Shown here: one piece after another, positions 17,514 to 25,453 of the stretch | Layout: each line of letters starts with the position of its first letter | Position numbering within the stretch: position 1 is the first letter of the stretch | Origin: Pseudomonas sp. ISL-84 | GTDB lineage: Bacteria; Bacillota; Bacilli; Bacillales; Cytobacillaceae | Direction: 5' to 3' | DNA length: 64,000 nt | NCBI GenBank assembly: GCA_018613035.1 | Contig: JAGGRA010000028.1 | Location: forward strand, 124,001-188,000 | The notes under the pieces: model-generated | Database searches by the model: none | What the model was told of the DNA's origin: nothing | What the model saw: the letters and a program-made list of their open reading frames with translations, nothing else | Program-made: the position numbers and the translations under genes

Positions 17514-18500
17514 TTACTTAATTCTTTCAGCTTCCTTTTTCAGATCCTCTGAAATTTTGGAAACTGAATTATATTCTCCATAGATTAACAGGTAGTTTTT
17601 TTCAAAGGAGAATCCTGCAGATAGGGCCGGATTCCTTTTTAAATAACGGTCAGCCAATAAAATGCCTGTATAATAATCGAATCCTTCAATCACTGCTGCA
17701 CTACTAACGGATGCCTGAATGTCAAGCTGTTTCGTCAGCCATGGGCTTGGAGCCTTGGCTTTAAATACCTGGATTTTTTGATAAGATTTTTGGGTAATCT
17801 TTTTATAAAAAACCTTCACTGCTTCCAGAAGCACTTGTTCGTTGTCTTCATACAATTCCAAAACAAAACTCTGCCGGCTTTCCTTATCCCACGTTAAAAA
17901 ATACTTGATGGAAGGGTATTCTCTTAAAAGGTCATTTAAGTAAAAAAGCTGTCCTGCCGTACATTTTTCGGAAGTGATGACGCCGATTGAATTTGACTTT
18001 AATGAACGCTGAAATGTATTTTCCATGCTTGAGTGCAAGTCATTGAAAAGCCATGCTTTAATGCCATCTGCTGTTTGACCAATTAGTTTGCTTTCTCTAA
18101 CCGAGGGTTTCTGCTGAGAAGAAAAAGATTCATAGGAGCTTGCAGGCTTTTTGCCCTGGCTTAGGGATATGGTTTGCAGCTGCGCGAGAGGCTCTTTTGA
18201 ATATTCTTTGGTTCCATTTTGGGAGCCGTTCAAAGCCTGTTGCGGCTTTACTTGTTTAGATACATGCGTTCTGAGATGAGAAACTGGAGCAACGGCAGCA
18301 ACCGAAAGCCTCTTTTCCATTTTTGCACGCTGATAATTCGGACGGCTGATCCCCGGTATTACCTGTCTACTCTTTATATCCTTCACAGGCGGCTGTTCAG
18401 TTTTCTTTGCTTGAGTAGGTTTTGCCATAATAGGATTCACCTTTGGCTTTTGATACGGCTTCATGACTTCCTGGACCACACTTTTTATGAAATCCGACAC
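17514..18500 (-). CDS. BMC-locus protein: helix, disordered linker, degenerate BMC domain
   Basis: 328 residues, not a family I recognise. Residues 1-17 (MSDFIKSVVQEVMKPYQ) form a short amphipathic helix like encapsulation peptides. Residues about 18-135 are rich in Pro, Gln, Ser and Lys and look disordered. The C-terminal about 65 residues (AAVIEGFDYYTGILLADRYL, then NYLLIYGEYNSVSKI) follow the beta-alpha-beta pattern of a BMC domain, with the conserved glycines degenerate. The middle may hold a second such unit. It could be a scaffold linking enzymes to the shell or a divergent tandem shell protein. GGAGGTGGAAA precedes the ATG. Confidence 0.55.
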   Translation of the reverse strand: MSDFIKSVVQEVMKPYQKPKVNPIMAKPTQAKKTEQPPVKDIKSRQVIPGISRPNYQRAKMEKRLSVAAVAPVSHLRTHVSKQVKPQQALNGSQNGTKEYSKEPLAQLQTISLSQGKKPASSYESFSSQQKPSVRESKLIGQTADGIKAWLFNDLHSSMENTFQRSLKSNSIGVITSEKCTAGQLFYLNDLLREYPSIKYFLTWDKESRQSFVLELYEDNEQVLLEAVKVFYKKITQKSYQKIQVFKAKAPSPWLTKQLDIQASVSSAAVIEGFDYYTGILLADRYLKRNPALSAGFSFEKNYLLIYGEYNSVSKISEDLKKEAERIK

Positions 18501-18516
18501 TCATTTTCCACCTCCT

Positions 18517-18780
18517 TTATAGGATTTTGCTCAGTTCAGAGTGGGGGCGAGGAATTACATTAGCTGAAACGAGTTCTCCGCCAGTCTTGCTGTTGGCGGT
18601 TTTCCCCACCTCTACAGCTGCTGTTACGGCTGCAACATCCCCTTCAACGATAACGGTCACAAGTCCCGATCCCACGCGTTTCATATCAACTAAACTTACA
18701 TTTGCAGCTTTAGTCATTGAATCGAGCGCTTCAATCGCGGCTGTTAACCCCCTTGTTTCGATCATGCCAATTGCTTTCAT
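18517..18780 (-). CDS. BMC hexameric shell protein (BMC-H)
   Basis: 87 residues, one BMC domain: KAIGMIETRGLTAAIEALDS, then VDMKRVGSGLVTVIVEGDVA and [12 protein letters not shown]. It is the shortest of the three hexamer genes and the first shell gene in the transcript. The three differ in the loop facing the pore, so mixed hexamer types with different pore chemistry are likely. It starts 60 bases after the UbiD gene stop. Confidence 0.95.
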   Translation of the reverse strand: MKAIGMIETRGLTAAIEALDSMTKAANVSLVDMKRVGSGLVTVIVEGDVAAVTAAVEVGKTANSKTGGELVSANVIPRPHSELSKIL

Positions 18781-18839
18781 TTTAATCCTCCTCTATAGAG
18801 ACAGCGGAAGGTGCTATTTTTTAAGCTTATTTGAAATTG

Positions 18840-20177
18840 CTATAAATAGTCTTCAAGATTCACTTCAAATGGAATCGATGTTCTCTTAAATAACTCTTCC
18901 TTTCCAAGCGGATAAGTAGCGTCAATTCCCATTTTGTCGGTAGTTCCCTTTAAATGGTGAGAAGATTCCAGCGGAGATCCTTTTGCACCAGGGACAATAA
19001 AGACATCATCAGAAGCCTGAACTCTGGTTGCTATGGCCCATTCCACATCGTCCGAATCAAAAATGTCCACATCATCATTCACAACTACTACATGCTTCAA
19101 ATCTTTATCACTGGCAAAAGCGGCCAGTGCAGCCTGTTTTCCATCCCCTTCATGCTTTTTTTCAATTTGGATTACCGCATGATATCGAGCTACGCCTCCC
19201 ATGGGGATATGGACTGCTTTTATATTGGGAACAACCTGCCTGACCGTACTGAATAGGGTTGCCTCCCTGACCAATGCCATTGGAAGCCTTTCTTCGTAGC
19301 TTGAAGGGAAAATAGTCTGAGCGATCGCATCATTACGGTAAGTAACAGCAGAAAATTCAACGATCGGCTGAGGAGTTCGGGTTCCATAGTAGCCTGCCAA
19401 TTCACCAAATGGCCCTTCCATTTCTCTTTCATGAGGAAGCATCCGGCCTTCAAGAACAATCTCGGCCTCAGCCAGGACTTCCAAATCTACTGTTTTGCAT
19501 GGTACAACATCAAGGGATTGTCCAAGTAATGCACCTGCCACATCCAATTTATCTGTATGGTAGAGATGTGTGCTGATCTGGGAACTCAAGACAACAGCAG
19601 GTACAACACCGAACATAACTGCCACGTCCATTGGTTCTCCCATTTTTTCATAGTGTGTATACTGTTCCAATAATTCGGGAGAAGTGATGAGAATATTGGT
19701 ACGGTTTCCGCCCAAATATTGCATCCTTCTGATCGAGGTATATCGTTTCTTGCCTGTCAAATCTTTCACTACAAGAATGCCTGAAACATAGTAAGCGCCG
19801 GAGTCTTCCGCATGATAGGTTGGAATTGGAAACAAATCTGCCAGATCAAAATCCCCTGTCACCAGATTTTCCTGAACGGGTCCGGTTTGCTTAAGTGTTG
19901 TTGGAATGGGATTGACGATCGATTCGATTATTTTAGGAATCAGGTCAGATGCCGTAATCCCCATGCTATCTGCGAGCAGATCCCTGTCTCCTCCAAGTCC
20001 GGCAGCCATCGGGGTGTGATAGCCCTTTATTTTTTCAAACAGAAAAGGTTCTCTTCCATTTCTGGCATTAACCACAGCACCAAGCTCATATAAAGGATCC
20101 ACTTCTTTTCTAACCCGGTGAAGCAAGCCTCTTCCTTCCCAATTGTCCAAAAGTGCCCTCATTGTTACAGGGTTCAT
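18840..20177 (-). CDS. UbiD-family prenyl-FMN-dependent decarboxylase
   Basis: 445 residues, usual length for non-oxidative UbiD decarboxylases. The prenyl-FMN region is visible in SIRRMQYLGGNRTNI (about residues 155-170), with the catalytic Arg. The Glu-containing block HEREMEGPFGELAGYYG (about 265-281) and the metal-site HIPMGG follow. These enzymes decarboxylate unsaturated or heteroaromatic acids. Given the ureido- and amino-imidazole chemistry suggested by its neighbours, 4-amino-5-imidazolecarboxylate is a candidate substrate, by inference. Its ATG overlaps the ubiX stop by four bases, tying it to its cofactor maker. Confidence 0.85.
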   Translation of the reverse strand: MNPVTMRALLDNWEGRGLLHRVRKEVDPLYELGAVVNARNGREPFLFEKIKGYHTPMAAGLGGDRDLLADSMGITASDLIPKIIESIVNPIPTTLKQTGPVQENLVTGDFDLADLFPIPTYHAEDSGAYYVSGILVVKDLTGKKRYTSIRRMQYLGGNRTNILITSPELLEQYTHYEKMGEPMDVAVMFGVVPAVVLSSQISTHLYHTDKLDVAGALLGQSLDVVPCKTVDLEVLAEAEIVLEGRMLPHEREMEGPFGELAGYYGTRTPQPIVEFSAVTYRNDAIAQTIFPSSYEERLPMALVREATLFSTVRQVVPNIKAVHIPMGGVARYHAVIQIEKKHEGDGKQAALAAFASDKDLKHVVVVNDDVDIFDSDDVEWAIATRVQASDDVFIVPGAKGSPLESSHHLKGTTDKMGIDATYPLGKEELFKRTSIPFEVNLEDYL

Positions 20178-20761
20178 TGTGCCTCACCCCATCTTTCCAA
20201 AAGCTGATGATCGATATCCAGCATATCCAAAATACGGGCGACCATAAAATTGGCCAGCTCCCATATTTCTGTTGGCTTATGGTAAAAGCCTGGTGATGCC
20301 GGCATGATGCATGCTCCGCTTTCAGCGAGAGCCGTCATGTTGCGCAAATGAATTAAATGGAAAGGAGCTTCCCGCGGAACAATAATAAACTTCCTGTTTT
20401 CTTTTAGCACTACACTCGCTGCCCTGCTTAGAAGAGTGTCTCCCACTCCATTTGCAATTGCACCCAATGTATTCATGGAACAAGGAACAATAACCATCCC
20501 ATCTGTCTGAAAAGAGCCGCTCGCAACCGAGGCAAAAAGGTTCCGGTTGCTATGTATAGTGGCATATTCCTTGAGCTCCTCCATCTTGACTCCGCATTCA
20601 AATTGCATGACCTTTTCTCCCATCTCCGTTGCAATCAAATGCGTGTCTATTCCCAGTTGGTGGAGGGCGCGGATCAATGTATATCCGTACAGTGATCCGC
20701 TTGCCCCGGTAATTCCCACTAATATCCGCTTTTTTCTTTCGGATGTAAGTGATTTAGACAA
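20174..20761 (-). CDS. ubiX: Flavin prenyltransferase UbiX/Pad1
   Basis: 195 residues. It makes prenyl-FMN from FMN and dimethylallyl phosphate for the adjacent UbiD enzyme. Signatures: VGITGASGSLYGYTLIRAL for FMN binding, VIVPCSMNTLGAIANGVGDT, REAPFHLIHLRNM and IMPASPGFYHKP. Its start overlaps the end of the cysteine hydrolase gene by 8 bases, and its stop overlaps the UbiD start. This is a tight operon in which cofactor synthesis is kept with the decarboxylase. Confidence 0.9.
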   Translation of the reverse strand: MSKSLTSERKKRILVGITGASGSLYGYTLIRALHQLGIDTHLIATEMGEKVMQFECGVKMEELKEYATIHSNRNLFASVASGSFQTDGMVIVPCSMNTLGAIANGVGDTLLSRAASVVLKENRKFIIVPREAPFHLIHLRNMTALAESGACIMPASPGFYHKPTEIWELANFMVARILDMLDIDHQLLERWGEAQ

Positions 20762-21344
20762 CTTTATTGTCTTGGGAGAACTTCTTTTTAGCCAAATCCT
20801 TATAATCTTCAGTTGTTAAAATATCCCCAAAGATGTCAATATCACGCAAACCTGAAACATGCATATCATCGTCCTGAGAGGCAGTTCCATCTGAAATGCA
20901 GATAACGTTATAGCCATGATATAAAGCATCAGACGCAGTGCTTCGCACACAGACATTCGTCCAAACACCTGTTAACACGACCGTATCAATTTCTTCCTCT
21001 CTTAAGAAGAGGTCGAAATCTGTGTAGCTGAATGCGCTGTGACGTCTTTTTTGCACAACATAGTCACCTTTGCTTTCATCAGGCTGCAGTTCAGGAATGA
21101 ACTGGGAACCCCATGTACCTTTTACTGCATGAACTGGCCGCACCCGGAAATCGCGGTCATTTTTACGATGAGCTTCCTGGACATGGACTACCTGAATATT
21201 ATTTTCATGTGCAAACTCAATAAGCTCCTGAATTTTTGGAACGATTTTTTCGCCGTTTTCGCAGCGCAAAGCTGCTTTTTCCCCGATAAAATCATTCAGC
21301 ATATCAATAATAACCACACAATGCTTATTTCCTCTGAGTTCCAT
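20754..21344 (-). CDS. Isochorismatase-like cysteine hydrolase
   Basis: 196 residues. The Asp-Lys-Cys catalytic triad is visible: D14 in VIIDMLNDF, K99 in VVQKRRHSAF and C132 in GVWTNVCVRSTA. The usual cis-peptide Ala-Thr is Trp-Thr here. Related enzymes remove carbamoyl groups from ureido compounds (N-carbamoylsarcosine amidase, RutB). In this operon the natural candidate is hydrolysis of a ureido-imidazole carboxylate to the amino compound, by inference. No targeting peptide is evident. Confidence 0.8.
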   Translation of the reverse strand: MELRGNKHCVVIIDMLNDFIGEKAALRCENGEKIVPKIQELIEFAHENNIQVVHVQEAHRKNDRDFRVRPVHAVKGTWGSQFIPELQPDESKGDYVVQKRRHSAFSYTDFDLFLREEEIDTVVLTGVWTNVCVRSTASDALYHGYNVICISDGTASQDDDMHVSGLRDIDIFGDILTTEDYKDLAKKKFSQDNKVV

Positions 21345-21380
21345 CCAATCCCAACCTCTCTCTATATTGTTATCTCTTTA

Positions 21381-21525
21381 ATACTTTACTGTTGATTTTT
21401 GATCTAGAAGCTCAGGACTAGCTGGCGGTCCGGGACTAAGCCTGCAGGATTTCCTCTTAACTCGAACCTCCAGCTGGGACATTGATCAACAGGGTTCCAA
21501 AATCAACAAAGAGCTTTAACAGAGC
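21381..21525. repeat. MITE-like repeat, decayed copy 2
   Basis: Remnant of about 145 bp. The right end CTTTAACAGAGC with TTGATCAACAGGGTTCCA matches the other copies. The left end near ACTTTACTGTTGATTTTTG is degenerate and the interior is shortened. It lies between the cyclic amidase stop and the cysteine hydrolase start, spanning most of the 182-base gap. Confidence 0.5.
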
Positions 21526-21526
21526 T

Positions 21527-22984
21527 TTATTGTTTAACTGCTTCTTTGGAAGCTACCTTCACTTCATTGTATTTCTCATATTTAAAGGTTCTCTCCAGGC
21601 GCTGAATGCTTTGACGAGGTACAAATTCTCCGTATCCGGCTTCGCCCAGAATACCTTTATCCTCTTCAAAGACAGTATTACCACGGACAATCGTCTGTAC
21701 CGGCTTTCCTTTAAGCTTCATGCCATGGAGCGGATTATATTTAGCCATGGATTCTGTTTTTTGCTCATCAATAACATATTCTTTGTTTAGATCAATGACT
21801 GTGAAGTCGGCATCAGCACCAATTTCCATAGAACCTTTTTTCGGATAAATGCCATAGTGGATTGCTGCATTTCGGCTTGTAACCTCAACAAAGCGGGAAA
21901 GGGATAACCGGCCTTTGTTTAATCCTTCACTCACAAGGATTGGGACCATTGTTTCCACACCTGGAATTCCTGGGAAGGTATTCCAGATTGTTGCACCTGG
22001 ATAGTCTTTTTCTGTAGCAATTTCATATGGGGCATGGTCTGTTCCAACAAAATCAATTGTTCCATCAGCAAGTGCCTGCCAGTGAGACTCATTGTCTTCT
22101 TTTCCGCGCAATGGAGGTGCGATTTTTGCATATGCTCCGCGTTCAGTCATAGCATCCTTGGCATTTAGCACCAAATAATGAGGGCAAGTTTCTGCAGTTA
22201 CTTTGACACCGCGTTTCTTTGCTGCTTTTACTAGCTCCACGCCTTCCTTTGTGCTCATATGTACTACATGAACACGTGCATCTGTTGCTTCTGCAAAGCT
22301 GAGGATTAACTCAATTGCCACTTTTTCAGCAAGACTGGAACGTGCTTCCGCCCATGCAGGACCATCCATTCTGCCTTCTTTCTCAAGCTTTTTGGAATAG
22401 AAGGTGCATATATCATAATTTTCAGCATGAACGCCAATTGGAAGGCCTGTTTTGGCTACATTGCTGAAAATCTCCAGCATTTCAGCATCTGAGACTTTAG
22501 GGAAGGTTGGCACTGAAGGGGTCATATAAACCTTGAATGCAACAACCCCTTGATCAATCTGAGGATAAATATTGTCAATCCATCCTTCACGGGCATCCTC
22601 ACCAGTCATTCCGCCCCAGAAGCAATAATCTATATAAGCCTGATCCCGGATTGGCGCAATTTTCTTATTAAAGCTCTCGCCATCACGGACAGAAGGTTTA
22701 CTGCAGCAAGGCATATCAATGATGGTAGTTAAACCGCCGGCAGCAGCAGATCGGCTGCCTGTCGCGAATGTTTCCCTGTGGGTAAAACCGGGATCCATGA
22801 AATGGGTGTGTGGATCGATACAGCCTGGCACAACGAGCTTTCCATCAATATCAATCACTTTTTTTGCATTAAGGAAGCTAATTTCATTGGTATACCCTAC
22901 AATCTTCCCATCGTTTACCAGAATGTTTGTTAATACTTGACGATCTCCCTGAGGAATATTTGCGTTTTTCAAAATTAAATCCAT
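21527..22984 (-). CDS. Cyclic amidohydrolase (dihydropyrimidinase / hydantoinase / allantoinase type)
   Basis: 485 residues, a binuclear zinc amidohydrolase. Motifs in order: PGCIDPHTHFMDPG (metal His pair), the carbamylated Lys in VAFKVYMTPS, HVVHMSTKEG, ETCPHYLVL and the Asp of FVGTDHAPYE. Family members open cyclic imides, hydantoins, allantoin or dihydropyrimidines. Beside a xanthine-type permease and a ureido hydrolase, it is a good candidate for opening the pyrimidine ring of xanthine, which would be a new activity for the family. That is inference. A C-terminal stretch of about 30 residues beyond the usual end is charged. Confidence 0.8.
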   Translation of the reverse strand: MDLILKNANIPQGDRQVLTNILVNDGKIVGYTNEISFLNAKKVIDIDGKLVVPGCIDPHTHFMDPGFTHRETFATGSRSAAAGGLTTIIDMPCCSKPSVRDGESFNKKIAPIRDQAYIDYCFWGGMTGEDAREGWIDNIYPQIDQGVVAFKVYMTPSVPTFPKVSDAEMLEIFSNVAKTGLPIGVHAENYDICTFYSKKLEKEGRMDGPAWAEARSSLAEKVAIELILSFAEATDARVHVVHMSTKEGVELVKAAKKRGVKVTAETCPHYLVLNAKDAMTERGAYAKIAPPLRGKEDNESHWQALADGTIDFVGTDHAPYEIATEKDYPGATIWNTFPGIPGVETMVPILVSEGLNKGRLSLSRFVEVTSRNAAIHYGIYPKKGSMEIGADADFTVIDLNKEYVIDEQKTESMAKYNPLHGMKLKGKPVQTIVRGNTVFEEDKGILGEAGYGEFVPRQSIQRLERTFKYEKYNEVKVASKEAVKQ

Positions 22985-23047
22985 TTACCCTGCTCCTATC
23001 TATTATTTAGATTTCTGCTTCATGGCAGATTGAAAGAAATAATTCTA

Positions 23048-24376
23048 TTAAATCGCTTCAGCTGAGTGATCACTCTTCAGCTGTTCGATTCTTTCTCTAT
23101 CACTTATATTTAATTCTTTGTGATTAAATACCAAATTTAATAAAATTGCCGTAATACTTCCTAGTACAATTCCATTTTCCACTAGTAAACGGGCACTAGT
23201 AGGGAGACTTTCGAAGATTTGCGGAACTACGGCTGAGCCCAGTCCAATACCTATTGAACAGGCCACAATCAGCAGGTTTTCATTTTTGGAGAAATCTACG
23301 GATGAAAGCATTCTAATACCTGAGGATATAACCATACCAAACATTGGGATCATGGCCCCGCCCAGAACAGCCATAGGAATTATCGTTGTTAAAGCAGCTA
23401 CTTTTGGCAAAAGCCCAAGAACCATGAGAATGACTCCAGCAGCGATAACGACATTCCTGGTCTTTACCTTGGTGAGGGCAACAAGGCCCACGTTCTGTGA
23501 AAAAGAAGTATATGGAAAAGCATTAAAAATGCCTCCTATTGCAACAGCAAGCCCTTCAGCCCGCAGTCCCTTCTTAATATCTTTGGAGTCTAGCTTTCTA
23601 TCACACACATCACCAAGTGCCAAAAATACCCCTGTAGACTCTATCATGCTTACAACGGCAACAAGAGTCATCGTAAGGATTGCAGATGCATTGAAGGTCG
23701 GAAAGCCGAAATAAAATGGCTGGACAACATGAAACCAGGAGGCATTCGAAACTTCCGACAAGTTTACCTGCCCCATAAAATAAGCAACAATAGTGCCTGC
23801 GATGAGTGAAAGCAAGACAGAAATGGCTCTCATATACCCTTTAAATAATCGGTTCATGACAATAATCAGCACAAGGGTAAAGACGGCAAGAAACAGATTT
23901 TTTCCACTTCCATAATCCGGTGATCCTAGTCCGCCAGCTGCATTATTCATCGCAACCGGAATAAGTGAAACCCCTATTATCGCCACAACCGAACCTGTAA
24001 CAACAGGCGGGAAAAAGCGCATGATTTTACTCATAAACTGGGACAAAATCATAACGATGATGCCCGAAGCGATAATGGCGCCATAAATGGCAGTAATCCC
24101 CTGCAGATTGCCAATGGCGATCATCGGGCCTACTGCTGTAAACGTACACCCCAGAATTACAGGCAGTTTTATGCCAAAATGCTTCCCGCCTATCACTTGA
24201 AGCAAAGTGGCAATCCCGCAAGTAAATAAATCGATTGAAATCAAGTAAGCAAGCTGCTGAGCGTTCAAGCCAATTGCAGGGCCTACGATTAGCGGTACAA
24301 TCACAGCTCCCGCATACATGGCCAGTACATGCTGAAACCCTAAAGTCCCTACCTTCCAAGGATTTAATTTTTCCAA
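23048..24376 (-). CDS. Xanthine/uracil permease, NCS2 family
   Basis: 442-residue membrane protein with about 12-14 hydrophobic segments. NCS2 marks include GFQHVLAMYAGAVIVPLIVG at the N-terminus, QNVGLVALTKVKTRNVV, and the acidic motif region SMIESTGVFLALGD. It should import xanthine or a related base with a proton. B. subtilis PbuX and PucJ are of this type. I chose the TTG at 24376, six bases after GGAGGGG. This removes 18 residues compared with a TTG at 24430 that has no good site. It leads the minus-strand block. Confidence 0.85.
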   Translation of the reverse strand: MEKLNPWKVGTLGFQHVLAMYAGAVIVPLIVGPAIGLNAQQLAYLISIDLFTCGIATLLQVIGGKHFGIKLPVILGCTFTAVGPMIAIGNLQGITAIYGAIIASGIIVMILSQFMSKIMRFFPPVVTGSVVAIIGVSLIPVAMNNAAGGLGSPDYGSGKNLFLAVFTLVLIIVMNRLFKGYMRAISVLLSLIAGTIVAYFMGQVNLSEVSNASWFHVVQPFYFGFPTFNASAILTMTLVAVVSMIESTGVFLALGDVCDRKLDSKDIKKGLRAEGLAVAIGGIFNAFPYTSFSQNVGLVALTKVKTRNVVIAAGVILMVLGLLPKVAALTTIIPMAVLGGAMIPMFGMVISSGIRMLSSVDFSKNENLLIVACSIGIGLGSAVVPQIFESLPTSARLLVENGIVLGSITAILLNLVFNHKELNISDRERIEQLKSDHSAEAI

Positions 24377-24441
24377 AAGCTTCCCCTCCAGGTTTTTTCT
24401 TTTGTTTTCTTTTGCATGGACCAGCAACAACGAATGTCCAA
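24364..24441 (-). CDS. Possible 25-residue leader peptide of the permease gene
   Basis: A TTG follows the strong site AAGGAGGTGAT and opens a 25-codon frame. It stops 12 bases inside the permease gene, so translation could be coupled. The product has two adjacent Cys, three Trp and many Lys, with no similarity I recognise. The extended match to the anti-Shine-Dalgarno sequence needs explaining, since the permease start has its own site. The spacing to TTG is short (4 bases). Confidence 0.3.
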   Translation of the reverse strand: MDIRCCWSMQKKTKEKTWRGSFWKN

Positions 24442-24462
24442 ATCACCTCCTTAAAAAAAGAT

Positions 24463-24520
24463 ATAAAAAAAACCGCAGCAATAGAACTCATCACAAACGG
24501 ATGATCTATTACTGCGGTTT
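24463..24520 (-). terminator. Terminator or attenuator hairpin before the permease gene
   Basis: Long stem AAACCGCAG..CTGCGGTTT with inner pairing (AATAGA / TCTATT and GATGA / TCATC) followed on the minus strand by TTTTTTTT. It lies 92 bases after the DUF2294 stop and about 95 bases before the permease start, so it could end the first gene or attenuate the second. Confidence 0.7.
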
Positions 24521-24612
24521 CATAAAGCTTTCGGTAAACAAAAGCTGAAGGAACCGCCTTCATATGGATTTAAGATAAATGCGTAATACACAGCTATCCC
24601 AAATATAATCTT

Positions 24613-24963
24613 TTACTCACTAAAATATATGATTGTGCATGCTTCCTCTGTAACAGGATCATAATCTTTTAAAATGGTCCTTACTTCGAGATCAAGAGTT
24701 GCTTCAATATGCACCTTAAACAACGATTTAAACTCTGCAATCAATGCAGAATCAACCGAAAAGGTTAAGTGGTTAAAGTTTTTGCTTAGCATCTTCAGTG
24801 CCTGTACACGCTTGTGCTGTGCAAAAATGATCACTCTGTCATCAAAGGTTTCAATCCGCTGTTTTTTTACTCCCACACCATATATCTCCTGGTTAATGCG
24901 GTTATATAGGTGAGCAAGCTCTTTTTTAAAAGTTGGATGAAATTGTGATGAGGTATAAGTCAT
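24613..24963 (-). CDS. DUF2294 (MpsC-like) protein
   Basis: 116 residues, small alpha/beta protein matching the DUF2294 family. This family is also called MpsC-like, after a proposed Na+-linked membrane potential system, though the biochemical role is unclear. Visible features are the start FHPTFKKELAHLYNRINQEI, the core RVIIFAQHKRV, and VRTILKDYDPVTEEA near the end. No membrane segment is present. It is divergent from the xanthine dehydrogenase operon and shares the intergenic region with the CodY-like box. AGGAGG precedes the ATG. Confidence 0.65.
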   Translation of the reverse strand: MTYTSSQFHPTFKKELAHLYNRINQEIYGVGVKKQRIETFDDRVIIFAQHKRVQALKMLSKNFNHLTFSVDSALIAEFKSLFKVHIEATLDLEVRTILKDYDPVTEEACTIIYFSE

Positions 24964-25017
24964 AATGTCCTCCTGTTAAACACTATATTAAACAAACAGG
25001 TTTTATGCGTCAATATA

Positions 25018-25032
25018 ATTTTTCAGAAAATT
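25018..25032. promoter_or_regulatory. CodY-type box
   Basis: ATTTTTCAGAAAATT matches the CodY consensus AATTTTCWGAAAATT at 14 of 15 positions. It lies 5 bases before a TTGACA at 25038-25043, a candidate -35 for the plus-strand operon (a weak -10 TTAAAC follows 17 bases later). It is also about 55 bases upstream of the DUF2294 start. It suggests repression when branched-chain amino acids and GTP are plentiful. Confidence 0.55.
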
Positions 25033-25137
25033 TAGACTTGACAAAATATTAGAGGAGCTATTAAACTTCAAAGCAACTCACCCCTTAATTCTATAAAAAT
25101 TGGCCATAATCCTCTCTATGAAAGAAAATACAATCCT

Positions 25138-25260
25138 GATTTTCGTATAACCTCAAAAATTGGTTTGAGGGTCTCTACTAGGAACCGTAAATTCCTGACT
25201 ACGAAAAGAGATGTGTGCTTTTATCTGCACGAGACTCTTTTCTGATTTGGGAATTTTTTT
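25138..25260 (+). promoter_or_regulatory. Guanine-class purine riboswitch with overlapping terminator
   Basis: All elements of the purine aptamer are present: P1 TTTTCGTA (25140-25147) with TACGAAAA (25200-25207), P2 CCTCA..TGAGG with loop GG, J2/3 GTCTCTAC, P3 AGGAA / TTCCT with loop CCGTAAA, and J3/1 ACTA. The specificity base (position 74 of the xpt numbering) is C, at 25199, so guanine or hypoxanthine rather than adenine is expected. A terminator can form from AAATTCC and GAAAAGAG (25189-25210) with CTCTTTTC and GGGAATTT (25235-25256), followed by T. Its left arm is the 3' half of the aptamer. It leads the xanthine dehydrogenase operon. Confidence 0.9.
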
Positions 25261-25453
25261 ATGTTTTTTAGTCTATTTAGAAGAAAATGCATAATATCTT
25301 AGTTAAAAACACCAAAACTTCCAGACCACAAAACCCCAAAATTAAATCTGCCAAAAAGGTCTAACTGCCTATACAGTTTTGTGTAATCAAAAAAAATTAA
25401 TAGGCTGACTATGGGAATTCCTATTGGTTCCCTTTCAATAAGGAGGCATAAAA
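25261..25453 (+). other. Long leader between riboswitch and first xdh gene
   Basis: About 190 bases without a gene. Two mutually exclusive stems are possible: GCCTAT (near 25367) with ATAGGC (near 25402), or AATAGG with CCTATT (near 25421). A weaker CCTT / AAGG pair could cover the ribosome binding site of the first gene. No second known riboswitch is seen. Confidence 0.35.

Noticed and set aside
9692..24376. Pyrimidine (uracil) degradation as the role of the BMC block
   Set aside because: The permease, cyclic amidase and cysteine hydrolase would allow it, but UbiD/UbiX, the Ade paralogue and the divergent purine genes fit xanthine better. Not excluded.
24027..24563. 178-codon minus-strand frame over the permease start
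   Set aside because: No ribosome site, and its last two thirds are a shadow of the permease gene.
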